A DNA stretch of 64,000 nt from contig JAQBPX010000029.1 of the NCBI GenBank assembly GCA_028287305.1, forward strand, positions 62,001-126,000. The letters are read 5' to 3'. This stretch comes from Gemmatimonadota bacterium. GTDB taxonomy: Bacteria > Gemmatimonadota > Gemmatimonadetes > Gemmatimonadales > Gemmatimonadaceae. Below the pieces are notes generated by a model that saw only the letters and a program-made list of their open reading frames with translations, was not told the origin of the DNA and searched no databases. Position 1 is the first letter of the stretch. The number at the start of each line of letters is the position of its first letter. Positions 44,025 through 51,035 of the stretch are shown piece by piece. The position numbers and the translations under genes were made by a program.

Positions 44025-44566
44025 CGCCACAGCCGGTCGAGCATCGCTCCCGGCTCCTGCTCCACCACCAGCGCATCGACGTACGCCGGGCGGATGAACC
44101 CCTCCGTGACCGCGTGCCCCAGGAACGCCAGCATCGGCTGCCAGTAGCCATTCACGTCGAGCAGCCCGTACGGCTTGTCGTGGATCCCGAGCTGCCCCCA
44201 CGTCCACACCTCGAACAGCTCCTCGAGCGTGCCGATGCCGCCGGGCAGCGCGATGAACGCGTCGCTCAGCTCCGCCATCTTCGCCTTCCGCTGGTGCATG
44301 GTCTCCACCACGTGCATGGCGCCCAGCGCATCGTGGCCGACCTCGCGATCCCATAACAGCTGCGGCATGACGCCCACCACGTCGCCCCCCGCGGCGAGTG
44401 CCGCATCGGCGAGCGCTCCCATCACGCCGACGCGCGCGCCGCCGTATACCAGTCGAATTTCCCGCTCGGCGAGCAGGCGGCCGAGGGTGCGAGCGGCTTC
44501 GAGATATTCAGGGGCGCGGCCGGGACTCGACCCGCAGAACACGCAGGCGCTACGCACCATGCGCAC
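44018..44566 (-). CDS. LOG-family (TIGR00730) Rossmann-fold nucleoside monophosphate hydrolase
   Basis: The 182-residue protein has the LOG motif PGGIGTLEE at 108-116 and VCVFCGSS-like start [12 protein letters not shown]. Such enzymes release cytokinin bases or hydrolyse AMP/GMP-type nucleotides in the cytoplasm; bacterial copies are mostly housekeeping. It is the last gene of a twelve-gene minus-strand run and overlaps its upstream neighbour by 17 bases. Confidence 0.9.
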   Translation of the reverse strand: MRMVRSACVFCGSSPGRAPEYLEAARTLGRLLAEREIRLVYGGARVGVMGALADAALAAGGDVVGVMPQLLWDREVGHDALGAMHVVETMHQRKAKMAELSDAFIALPGGIGTLEELFEVWTWGQLGIHDKPYGLLDVNGYWQPMLAFLGHAVTEGFIRPAYVDALVVEQEPGAMLDRLWRQ

Positions 44567-44837
44567 GATCGGTGTGCCCGAGCGCGCGATCAGGGTTCAC
44601 CAGGTCCCGCACGCGCTGCTTGAGCTCCCTGATGTCGGGAAATCCGCCGTCCTCCACCCTCGACCAGACGCGCGCCTGGTCGACGCGAACCTCGAACACG
44701 CCATCACGACCCGGCTTGAGCGACACCGACTCGAGCTCCTGTTCGAAGGTGACGAGCAGTTCCTGCTGCATCCACGCCGCCCGCAACATCCAGCGGCAGC
44801 CGGTGCAGTACTCGATCTCGACGCGCGGCTTGCTCAC
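44550..44837 (-). CDS. SelT/SelW/SelH (Rdx) family thioredoxin-like protein
   Basis: The 95-residue protein has the thioredoxin-like fold start [20 protein letters not shown], with CxxC in place of the CxxU of selenoprotein W, then [14 protein letters not shown] and [15 protein letters not shown]. It probably acts as a small redox protein in the cytoplasm. GTG 44837 overlaps the rpiB stop (GTGA). Confidence 0.86.
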   Translation of the reverse strand: MSKPRVEIEYCTGCRWMLRAAWMQQELLVTFEQELESVSLKPGRDGVFEVRVDQARVWSRVEDGGFPDIRELKQRVRDLVNPDRALGHTDRAHGA

Positions 44838-45265
44838 GGCGCGTCGATCTCCTCGATGCGTCGTGCGTGACGTCCCCCCTCGAACGGCGTGTCGAGCCAG
44901 GTGCGCACGATCTCGAGCAGGATCTCGCGCGGCACCAGCCGTTCCCCGATCGAGATGACGTTCGCGTCGTTGTGCGCGCGGCCGAGGCGCGCGGCCTCCA
45001 CGCTCCAGGTGAGCGCGCATCGCACCCCCTTCACGCGATTGGCCACGATCGCCTCGCCGTTGCCGGATCCGCCGAGCACCACGCCGCGATCGAAGTCGCC
45101 GCGCGCCACGGCCTCGGCTACGGGGCGAATGAACGTCGGGTAATCGACCTGCTCCGTGGAGTCGGTCCCCATGTCCGTGACGTCATGCCCCCACTCGCGC
45201 AGGGCATCGCGAATGATTGCCTTGTACGCGAATCCCGCGTGGTCCGACCCGATGGCGATGCGCAT
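44834..45265 (-). CDS. rpiB: Ribose-5-phosphate isomerase B, Glu-base type
   Basis: The 143-residue enzyme has the RpiB/LacAB fold: MRIAIGSDHAGFAYK, VDYPTFIRPVAEAVARGD, VLGGSGNGEAIVANRV and RCALTWSVEAARLGRAHNDA. At the position of the catalytic Cys of the E. coli enzyme this one has Gly (LGGSGNGE), and the glutamate of GNGE should act as base, as in mycobacterial RpiB. It interconverts ribose 5-phosphate and ribulose 5-phosphate. Overlaps couple it to both neighbours. Confidence 0.92.
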   Translation of the reverse strand: MRIAIGSDHAGFAYKAIIRDALREWGHDVTDMGTDSTEQVDYPTFIRPVAEAVARGDFDRGVVLGGSGNGEAIVANRVKGVRCALTWSVEAARLGRAHNDANVISIGERLVPREILLEIVRTWLDTPFEGGRHARRIEEIDAP

Positions 45266-45918
45266 CAGCGACTCGCCCTGCGCATGCCGGCGAAGGCGAG
45301 CCGCGCGCCAAGGCCGAGGAAGATCACGCCCGTGGCGCGATCGAGTCGGCGCTTCCACGGTCCCGAGTTGCGCAGGCGACTGGCCGCGCTGCTCGCACCG
45401 AGCACGATCACCATCAGCACGAGCATTCCCTGCACGTCGAACAGCAAGCCAAGCGTGAAGATCTGGGCCACGGTGCTCCCGCGAGCGGGGTCGATGAACT
45501 GAGGAAAGAAGGCGAGGAAGAACAGTGCAACCTTGGGGTTGAGCACGTTGGTGATCACGCCCTGGCGGTAGATGCTCCACAGCGACGCAGTGGGCCGCGC
45601 GACGGCATCGGCGCCCTTGACGTCGGCAACTCGACTGCGCAGCGCGCGAATGCCCAGCCAGGCGAGATACCCCGCACCGCTCAACCGCACCAGGTCGTAC
45701 GCGAGCGGCACTCGCTCGAGCAGCACGGCAAGGCCGGCCGCAAGCAGCGAGATGTGCACCAGGCATCCGGTGCCGATGCCGAGCGCGCTCACGAGTCCCG
45801 CCTTGCGCCCCTCGCTCGCCGAGCGAGTGGCTACGTAGAGCATGTCGGGTCCGGGCGCGAGGTTGAGTGCGAGCCCCGCGGAGAGGAACAGCAGCAGCGT
45901 GCGGATGTCCGGCAACAC
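45265..45918 (-). CDS. LysE family amino-acid exporter
   Basis: The 217-residue inner-membrane protein has six hydrophobic helices and the LysE/RhtB features LNLAPGPDMLYVATRSASEG, GTGCLVHISLLAAG and ITNVLNPKVALFFLAFFPQF. It probably exports an amino acid or derivative. One-base overlaps join it to the phosphatase gene before it (TAGTG) and rpiB after it (TGATG). Confidence 0.9.
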   Translation of the reverse strand: MLPDIRTLLLFLSAGLALNLAPGPDMLYVATRSASEGRKAGLVSALGIGTGCLVHISLLAAGLAVLLERVPLAYDLVRLSGAGYLAWLGIRALRSRVADVKGADAVARPTASLWSIYRQGVITNVLNPKVALFFLAFFPQFIDPARGSTVAQIFTLGLLFDVQGMLVLMVIVLGASSAASRLRNSGPWKRRLDRATGVIFLGLGARLAFAGMRRASR

Positions 45919-46511
45919 TACATCTTCCCGGCGCGACAGTTGGCGGCGTCGGCAGGATCCGCTGCGCCGTAACTCGCCTGGACCAGGCGCGCCGGCTTTC
46001 CCGCAGCCAATGTCAGGATGTACAGGTGATCGAACTCGGGCTCGCAGAGTGGGCCGAGCGCCGGTCCGCCCAGGGCACCGATGATCGCGGGCACCGTGTT
46101 GCTGTGGCCGACCACGAGCACCACCTCTCCCGCGTGCGCACGAACGGCGTCGGCCACGATCTTCACGTGCTCGGCGGCCGTGCCGTTGTTCACGATCACC
46201 TGGGGCGTGAGCGCGAGCCGCTCCGAAAGCGGCGCCGCGGTCAGTCGCGTGCGCTGGAATTGCGTGACGATCACCGCGTCGATCCGCTCGTCGCGCAGCG
46301 CGGCATCGAGCGCGCGAGCGCGCGCCATTCCGGCCTCGCTGAGCACCGGATCCGCCGCACTCGCCGACGCCTTCTCGGCGTGCCGCACCAGGATCACCGT
46401 CGTGACGGCCGCGTCGTCGGCCGGCTTGGCTCGCCCCATCGTCATGGAGGCGTGGCAGCCGAGGGTGGCAACCATGAACGGCAGCAGCAGGGCGCGAAGG
46501 GAATGTCTCAT
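45918..46511 (-). CDS. Histidine phosphatase family lipoprotein
   Basis: The 197-residue protein has a lipoprotein signal (LLPFMVATLGC) and a phosphoglycerate-mutase-like phosphatase fold: VILVRHAEKAS holds the phosphorylated His, TQFQRTRLTAAPL the second Arg, and LVVGHSNTVPAII the second His. It dephosphorylates an unknown substrate in the periplasm. Confidence 0.87.
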   Translation of the reverse strand: MRHSLRALLLPFMVATLGCHASMTMGRAKPADDAAVTTVILVRHAEKASASAADPVLSEAGMARARALDAALRDERIDAVIVTQFQRTRLTAAPLSERLALTPQVIVNNGTAAEHVKIVADAVRAHAGEVVLVVGHSNTVPAIIGALGGPALGPLCEPEFDHLYILTLAAGKPARLVQASYGAADPADAANCRAGKM

Positions 46512-46520
46512 GGCATCAGG

Positions 46521-47270
46521 CTAGCGAGGACGGGATGCGGAGTCCAGCGCCTGCTGCTCCGCGTCGGTCAGGTTGCGCCAGGCGCCCTTCGCCAGGTCGC
46601 CGAGCGCGAGGGGGCCCACCGAAACGCGCACCAGGCGCAGCACCTCCAGGTCGTGCGCCTCGAGCAGGCGGCGGATCTGGCGATTGCGCCCCTCGTCGAG
46701 CACGATCTCCAGCCAGCCGTGTCGCTCGCCGCTACGCAGCACCGACGCCCGCCTGGCGGAGAGGTGGCCCACGTCGCTCTCGATGCCGTTCACCAGGCTC
46801 GTGATGAGCGCCTCGTTGGGCACGGCGTTCACCTGCACGTGATACACCTTGTCGAGGTGCGTGGCCGGGTCGGTGATGCGCGCCGCCCATCGCGTGTCGT
46901 TGGTGAACAGCAGCAGGCCCTCGCTCGCCTTGTCCAGCCGGCCCACGGGCGAGACGAACGGCAGGTCGGGATCATTCAGGCAGCGGTAGACGGTCTCGCG
47001 ATCCTGCTCGTCGCTGCGCGTGGTGACGAGGCCTCGCGGCTTGTTCAGCATGAGGTACGTGCGCGCCGCGGCCTTGGCGGGTGTTCCATTCACGGTGATG
47101 CGATCGGCCCGCAGGTCCACGCGGAAGCTCGGCTCCCGGCGCACGGTGCCGTTCACGCTCACCTGTCCAGCGCGGATCATCGGCTCCGCCTGGCTGCGGG
47201 AGCAGGTGCCGAGCTTGGACAGCGCGCGACCCAGGCTCACGCGAGGGTCGCCCTGTTTCGGGAGCGTCAC
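46521..47270 (-). CDS. rRNA pseudouridine synthase (RsuA/RluB family)
   Basis: The 249-residue enzyme has an N-terminal S4 RNA-binding domain (VSLGRALSKLGTCSRSQAE) and a RsuA-type catalytic domain with SPVGRLDKASEGLLLFTND, catalytic Asp113. NRQIRRLLEAHDLEVLRLVR is the other hallmark. It makes pseudouridine in ribosomal RNA; 16S or 23S target (RsuA, RluB, RluE, RluF) is not decided by sequence alone. GTG 47270 overlaps the neighbour's stop. Confidence 0.9.
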   Translation of the reverse strand: MTLPKQGDPRVSLGRALSKLGTCSRSQAEPMIRAGQVSVNGTVRREPSFRVDLRADRITVNGTPAKAAARTYLMLNKPRGLVTTRSDEQDRETVYRCLNDPDLPFVSPVGRLDKASEGLLLFTNDTRWAARITDPATHLDKVYHVQVNAVPNEALITSLVNGIESDVGHLSARRASVLRSGERHGWLEIVLDEGRNRQIRRLLEAHDLEVLRLVRVSVGPLALGDLAKGAWRNLTDAEQQALDSASRPR

Positions 47271-47602
47271 CAGTCGCCGCGCTCTTCCCCTCGCCGGTAC
47301 GCGCCATGAATCGTGAGCGCGATGCCGCCGACCGTGACCATGGTGCCGCACGCCAGCAGGGCTCGGCCGAGCTGTGGATCGGTGACGTGGAACGCCCACG
47401 CCCCTGGCACCAGTCCCAGCAGTGCGGAGAGAATGCAGAGCCCGCACGTGCGGAGCAGGTCGCGCAGGTAGATGCCGTCGGCCTCGCGCGACGCCTCCTC
47501 TCGCTCGCGGCCGATGCGCTCGTATTCCGCCTTCCGGTCGAAGGTCGAAGGCTTCACTCGCGCCGTGCGCCGGCCCCGCTCGTCGCCCATCCCGTGGCTC
47601 AT
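47267..47602 (-). CDS. Two-TM hypothetical protein
   Basis: The 111-residue protein has a charged N-terminus with a coiled segment (DRKAEYERIGREREEASREA) and two TM helices (about 50-72 and 80-100). I recognise no family. It is coupled on both sides by ATGA and GTGA overlaps. Confidence 0.68.
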   Translation of the reverse strand: MSHGMGDERGRRTARVKPSTFDRKAEYERIGREREEASREADGIYLRDLLRTCGLCILSALLGLVPGAWAFHVTDPQLGRALLACGTMVTVGGIALTIHGAYRRGEERGDW

Positions 47603-48000
47603 CGTTCCTGGTCCAGGATCCGCTGGGTCACCACCCAGCGCGTGCCCCGCTTCTTCAGCACGAAGCGCTCCCGCCGCCAGTACGTGCTGCTCCTGATCCG
47701 GGCGGTGGAGCTGCAGTAGATGGACGCGAGCACCGCCGCGTTTTCCCCTTCCACCGCGAGCTCCTCGATTGCCATGAAGTAGCCGCCGTTGCCCTCAGGC
47801 GGCACTTCCCATGGGCAGCGCGGCATGTTGACGGGCGCGCGCGTCACCGGTGTGCTGCTCACGCCCCGCACGCTGTCGCCGTACGCCTGGCGCACGCGGC
47901 GAATCACGTCGTCGCGCGGGTCGGACGGCCCGGTTCCGGCCGCGGCGCAACCGACGATCGCGATCGTGACCGGCAGCAGCGCAGCGTGGCGGAACATCAT
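47599..48000 (-). CDS. Hypothetical lipoprotein
   Basis: The 133-residue protein has a lipoprotein signal (LLPVTIAIVGCAA). The mature part holds two further Cys (CPWEVPPEGNGG; ASIYCSSTAR) that could form a disulfide, and ends in an NTF2-like beta pattern (ERFVLKKRGTRWVVTQRI). The DinB gene precedes it by 3 bases. Confidence 0.7.
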   Translation of the reverse strand: MMFRHAALLPVTIAIVGCAAAGTGPSDPRDDVIRRVRQAYGDSVRGVSSTPVTRAPVNMPRCPWEVPPEGNGGYFMAIEELAVEGENAAVLASIYCSSTARIRSSTYWRRERFVLKKRGTRWVVTQRILDQER

Positions 48001-48003
48001 GAG

Positions 48004-48522
48004 TCAGGTACCGCGCTCGTCCGCGGAAGGTCCGTAGAGGCCGGGGACCGGCACGTCCAGCAACCGCAGGTACACGCTCAACTGCCCGCGATGGTGCACG
48101 ATGTGGTTGATCCCCATGCGACGGAGCATCTCCTCGCGAGTGCCCCCGATGACCACGGTCTCACCGTTCCGGATGGACCAGTCACTCGCGAGCTGCTCCG
48201 GCGTGAGGGCGGACAGCGACTCGAGCAGCTTGGCGTTGCGCTCGTCGAACGCCTTCAGCAGTTCCTCGCGGTCGCTCGGCTGCGCTGGCGGCTTCGGCGG
48301 ATTGGTGGCGAAGTCGATTCCGTCGCTGTCGATGATGCGCTGGGCCAGCCCGGAAAGATTGGCGACGTGCGCGGCGAGCTGGCCCAGCGTGGCGCTCTTC
48401 GCGTGCGGCTTCCAGTCCTTCTGCTCGAAGGGAACGCGCTCCAGCATGCGGCGCGTCTGGGCGAGCTCGAAGGGGAACTCGCAGAGCGAGGCGGTGATGT
48501 TGGAGGTGCTTTGTGCGGTCAT
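48004..48522 (-). CDS. DinB family metal-dependent enzyme-like protein
   Basis: The 172-residue protein has the four-helix DinB fold: an early FELAQTRRMLERVP, LGQLAAHVANLSGL (His), and GINHIVHHRGQLSVYLRLLD with the two His that complete the metal site. Bacterial DinB-like proteins include thiol-dependent transferases; the substrate is unknown. Its start shares ATGA with the upstream gene. Confidence 0.86.
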   Translation of the reverse strand: MTAQSTSNITASLCEFPFELAQTRRMLERVPFEQKDWKPHAKSATLGQLAAHVANLSGLAQRIIDSDGIDFATNPPKPPAQPSDREELLKAFDERNAKLLESLSALTPEQLASDWSIRNGETVVIGGTREEMLRRMGINHIVHHRGQLSVYLRLLDVPVPGLYGPSADERGT

Positions 48523-49061
48523 GGTGGGGATGGGTGGGGTGGGTCGCTCGCTGCCAAGCTGTGGTCCAGCGAGGGTGCCGACAAGTAGGCGAGGAACTCC
48601 GCGGGATGGTCCACGTGGAGCCCAAGCGTCCGGGCCTGCCGGTCCAGCGCCCCGAGCATCCTGATCGTCACCGGCTCGTGAAAGGTCAGTCGCACGTTCG
48701 GCTCCGCGGGCTTCGTGGCGTTCAGGGCGTCGCGCGGGATGACGTCAGGCACGTCTCGCCAGGTCACCGCCTCCACGCGGAAGAGTGCGCGGCGAGGGAT
48801 CACCGCGGAGAAGCGCTTGCCGATCGCGAGCGTGATGGCCTCATCGCCTACGATCACCGCGCTGCGGGCCATCGAGCGGTAATCGGAGAGCAGCCACCAC
48901 AGCGTGGAGAGTGTCGAGAGCGTGAGCGCCCAGGCGACCAGCGGATGGCGCTGCGCCAGCCAGAGGTGGAGCACCAGCGTTTCCACCGAGAGCACGATGC
49001 CCACTCCGGCCATCAGGCTTCCCGATCGTGCGCCAGCGCAGGAAAAGCGCTGGCCGCTCAC
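48519..49061 (-). CDS. Membrane-anchored PH-like hypothetical protein
   Basis: The 180-residue protein has two TM helices (about 15-32 and 42-60), then a beta-rich cytoplasmic domain (SAVIVGDEAITLAIGKRF, RALFRVEAVTWRD) that resembles bacterial PH-like domains, and a Pro-rich tail. The exact family is uncertain. It is coupled at both ends. Confidence 0.65.
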   Translation of the reverse strand: MSGQRFSCAGARSGSLMAGVGIVLSVETLVLHLWLAQRHPLVAWALTLSTLSTLWWLLSDYRSMARSAVIVGDEAITLAIGKRFSAVIPRRALFRVEAVTWRDVPDVIPRDALNATKPAEPNVRLTFHEPVTIRMLGALDRQARTLGLHVDHPAEFLAYLSAPSLDHSLAASDPPHPSPP

Positions 49062-49282
49062 GAGGCGCGCAGGTACGACTGTCGCACCTTGGCGGTGCCG
49101 CCCGATTCGTGGAACTCCACCAGGTAGACCGGCGTCGGCTCGAGGGCCAGCAGGAGCGCGATGCGGCCTCGGCGCCCCTCGGAGGCGCCGAGCATCACCT
49201 CAACCTCCTGGTGGTGCGCGAACTCGACGCCCGGAAGCGACTCGCCCGCCAGCCAGCGGTCACCCGCACCGCGCACGGTCAT
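49058..49282 (-). CDS. Small hypothetical protein
   Basis: The 74-residue protein is predicted beta-rich (VEVMLGASEGRRGRIALLLA, PVYLVEFHESGGTAKVRQ), which resembles a small SH3-like barrel. No named family is recognised. It is supported by ATGA and GTGA overlaps with its neighbours. Confidence 0.6.
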   Translation of the reverse strand: MTVRGAGDRWLAGESLPGVEFAHHQEVEVMLGASEGRRGRIALLLALEPTPVYLVEFHESGGTAKVRQSYLRAS

Positions 49283-49518
49283 GGCGTGTCCGCGGGCGGC
49301 ACCGCGGGCGGCACCGACGGCGGCACTTCACCGGGATGGCCGAGGCTGCTGGTGAGCGCAGTGAGGGCGACCATCAGCTCGCGCAGGTGTGCGAGCATCA
49401 GTCGCGCGGTGGCCGGCACGTCGTCACCGCGCGCATCGGCCTCGGTGATGTAGCGCTCGAGCTCGGCCAGCTGCGCCTGTCCGGCAGCAAAGGTGGCCCT
49501 GGGGTCCGGTCCGTCCAT
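49279..49518 (-). CDS. Small helical hypothetical protein, operon head
   Basis: The 79-residue protein begins MDGPDPRATFAAGQAQLAEL and is two helices followed by a Pro/Val tail (GEVPPSVPPAVPPA). ATG 49518 is preferred to an upstream start. It is the first gene of the twelve-gene minus-strand run ending at 44018. The 212 bases upstream of it, up to the SET gene, hold no gene. Confidence 0.58.
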   Translation of the reverse strand: MDGPDPRATFAAGQAQLAELERYITEADARGDDVPATARLMLAHLRELMVALTALTSSLGHPGEVPPSVPPAVPPADTP

Positions 49519-49730
49519 GCACAAAAGCTGAGGAGGGGAGCGGAAAGCAACAAGGCCCACCACGCGCCCTTAACGCATGGCAGGCCCTGTCTTCAGACCA
49601 ACGGCGCGGAGTCGTCGGTCCAGCGGCTTCGGAGCCTTACCGGCTCACGGCAATCCGCGCCGTACGTTGATCAGTAGACAAAGGATCACCTCCTGAAGAA
49701 ACGGGTGACACGAAAAGGGCGGAACGACGC

Positions 49731-50267
49731 ATGATACACCCGGCGTCGCGGCGGGGTTCCTCCATGTATATCGTGCGGGATTCACTCACGCAACAATCAC
49801 GCAACTATCTTGCTCGCGTGCCACGATTTCCATTCGAGATTCGCGCATCTCCCATGCAGGGGCTCGGTGCCTTTGCCACCGAGCACATCCCTTCGGGCAC
49901 GCGCCTGATCGAGTACGCCGGAGCTCGCCTCACGCCGGATGAGGCCGACGCGAACTATCCCGAGGTCGCCGGCGAGCGCCATCACACCTTCCTGTTCGCG
50001 ATCGACGACGACATCGTGATCGACGCCGCCGTGAACGGCAACGAGGCGCGCTTCATCAACCACTCCTGCGACCCGAACTGCGACGCGGTGATCGAGGACG
50101 CCCGCATCTGGATCGACACGATCCGCGACATCGAGCCGGGCGAGGAGCTCGCGTACGATTATGCGTACGAGCTCACGGAGCGGCACACGCCCGCGGCCAA
50201 GAAGCGGTTTCCATGTTCGTGCGGTGCGCGGTCGTGCCGGGGCACCATCCTGGCGAAGAAGCGGTAA
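49731..50267 (+). CDS. SET-domain protein-lysine methyltransferase
   Basis: The 178-residue protein has a full SET domain: PMQGLGAFATEHIPSGTRL, GERHHTFLFAIDDDI, the AdoMet/pseudoknot motif EARFINHSCDPNCDA, catalytic EELAYDYAYE, and a post-SET zinc cluster PCSCGARSCRGTIL. It would transfer methyl groups to lysines. A lysine-rich H1-like protein is encoded at 54433 and is one conceivable target. ATG 49731 has GGCGGA upstream; ATG 49764 or GTG 49818 may be the real start. Confidence 0.87.
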   Translation: MIHPASRRGSSMYIVRDSLTQQSRNYLARVPRFPFEIRASPMQGLGAFATEHIPSGTRLIEYAGARLTPDEADANYPEVAGERHHTFLFAIDDDIVIDAAVNGNEARFINHSCDPNCDAVIEDARIWIDTIRDIEPGEELAYDYAYELTERHTPAAKKRFPCSCGARSCRGTILAKKR

Positions 50268-50272
50268 GGCTT

Positions 50273-50482
50273 GGGCCTCGGCAACAGCGCGGCTTCAGGC
50301 TTCTGGCGCGGGCGACTGACTTGAGGCTACGGTAAGGACGGCTTCAGGCTCCAGGCGCGAGCGTCAACTGCTCGCAGGAACCCGGCGTTCGGGACGCAAC
50401 GCCCGAAGCCCGTCGCCGACGTTACCGACGCCCGATGACCGAAGCCAGCGCCAGGAGCCCGAAGCCATCAGTTACTGAGGCC
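50273..50482. repeat. 210-bp imperfect palindrome in convergent gap
   Basis: The left part (GGGCCTCGGCAAC, GGCTTCAGGCTTCTGGCGC) is imperfectly reverse complementary to the right part, which in reverse reads AGGCCTCAGTAACTGAT and GGCTTCGGGCTCCTGGCGC. The centre has GGCTTCAGGCTCCAGGCGCG again and a TTCGGG/CCCGAA hairpin. It contains no gene and runs into the last codons of the convergent DUF2127 gene. Its words differ from the 3240-3599 element, but the layout is the same. Confidence 0.75.
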
Positions 50483-50986
50483 TGGCTTTTTTACGGCCGA
50501 GTGCCGCCGGAGCTCCCTGAGGAGGTACACCACGATCACCGCATTCACCACGAGCATCAGCGCCCGGATCGCCGTCACGCGATAGGTGAGCGCCACCAGC
50601 TCGAAGGGGATGAACGACGCGGTCACCACTACGGTGAGGTACTCCGCCCACCGCTTCGCCAGCCAGAGCCCCACGCCCTCCACGAGCAGCAGCAGCGCGT
50701 ACCCGAACGCGCCCACCGCAATGCCCGACAGCCGCCGCGGCGTGAGGCCCATGGCCCCGTTCACGATCATCAGCACCAGCCGATGGTCGGTGCCGAGCGA
50801 CAGGCGCTGCATCCAGAGGTAGAACCGCTGGAACATGTCGGGGTCGAGCAGGCGCAGGGCACCGAGTCCCACGATGACCAGCACGCTCCCCTGGAACAGC
50901 TTGAGGAGCGCGATCAGCCGAAGGCCGACGGGGCGCGGAGATGCGGATGGGGCCACGGACGGCAATCTAGCCGTCCCTGGCCCCAT
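50468..50986 (-). CDS. DUF2127 membrane protein
   Basis: The 172-residue protein has four TM helices and the DUF2127 pattern: GLRLIALLKLFQGSVLVIVG, RRLSGIAVGAFGYALLLLVE, and GLWLAKRWAEYLTVVVTASF followed by PFELVAL. The function is unknown. Start ATG 50986 lies within a strong hairpin; GTG 50956 is the alternative and loses only a Pro/Ser/Ala stretch. Confidence 0.83.
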   Translation of the reverse strand: MGPGTARLPSVAPSASPRPVGLRLIALLKLFQGSVLVIVGLGALRLLDPDMFQRFYLWMQRLSLGTDHRLVLMIVNGAMGLTPRRLSGIAVGAFGYALLLLVEGVGLWLAKRWAEYLTVVVTASFIPFELVALTYRVTAIRALMLVVNAVIVVYLLRELRRHSAVKKPGLSN

Positions 50987-50988
50987 CC
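50945..50988 (-). promoter_or_regulatory. 19-bp hairpin over the DUF2127 start codon
   Basis: GGATGGGGCCACGGACGGC pairs with GCCGTCCCTGGCCCCATCC with one mismatch around AATCTA. In the minus-strand RNA it buries ATG 50986. It may end transcripts from the upstream M28 gene or control translation of DUF2127. No T-tract follows. Confidence 0.6.
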
Positions 50989-51035
50989 GGTGTGCGGTGC
51001 ATTACCATCACTGCGCTCGCAGCCACGTGATGTCG

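Noticed and set aside
44550-44837. Selenocysteine in the SelW-like protein
   Set aside because: The motif is CTGC with two ordinary Cys codons and no in-frame TGA, so no selenocysteine is needed.
49683-49694. GGATCACCTCCT, identical to the 3' tail of 16S rRNA
   Set aside because: No other rRNA sequence lies around it. On the minus strand it equals a strong ribosome site but no start codon follows. Most likely chance.
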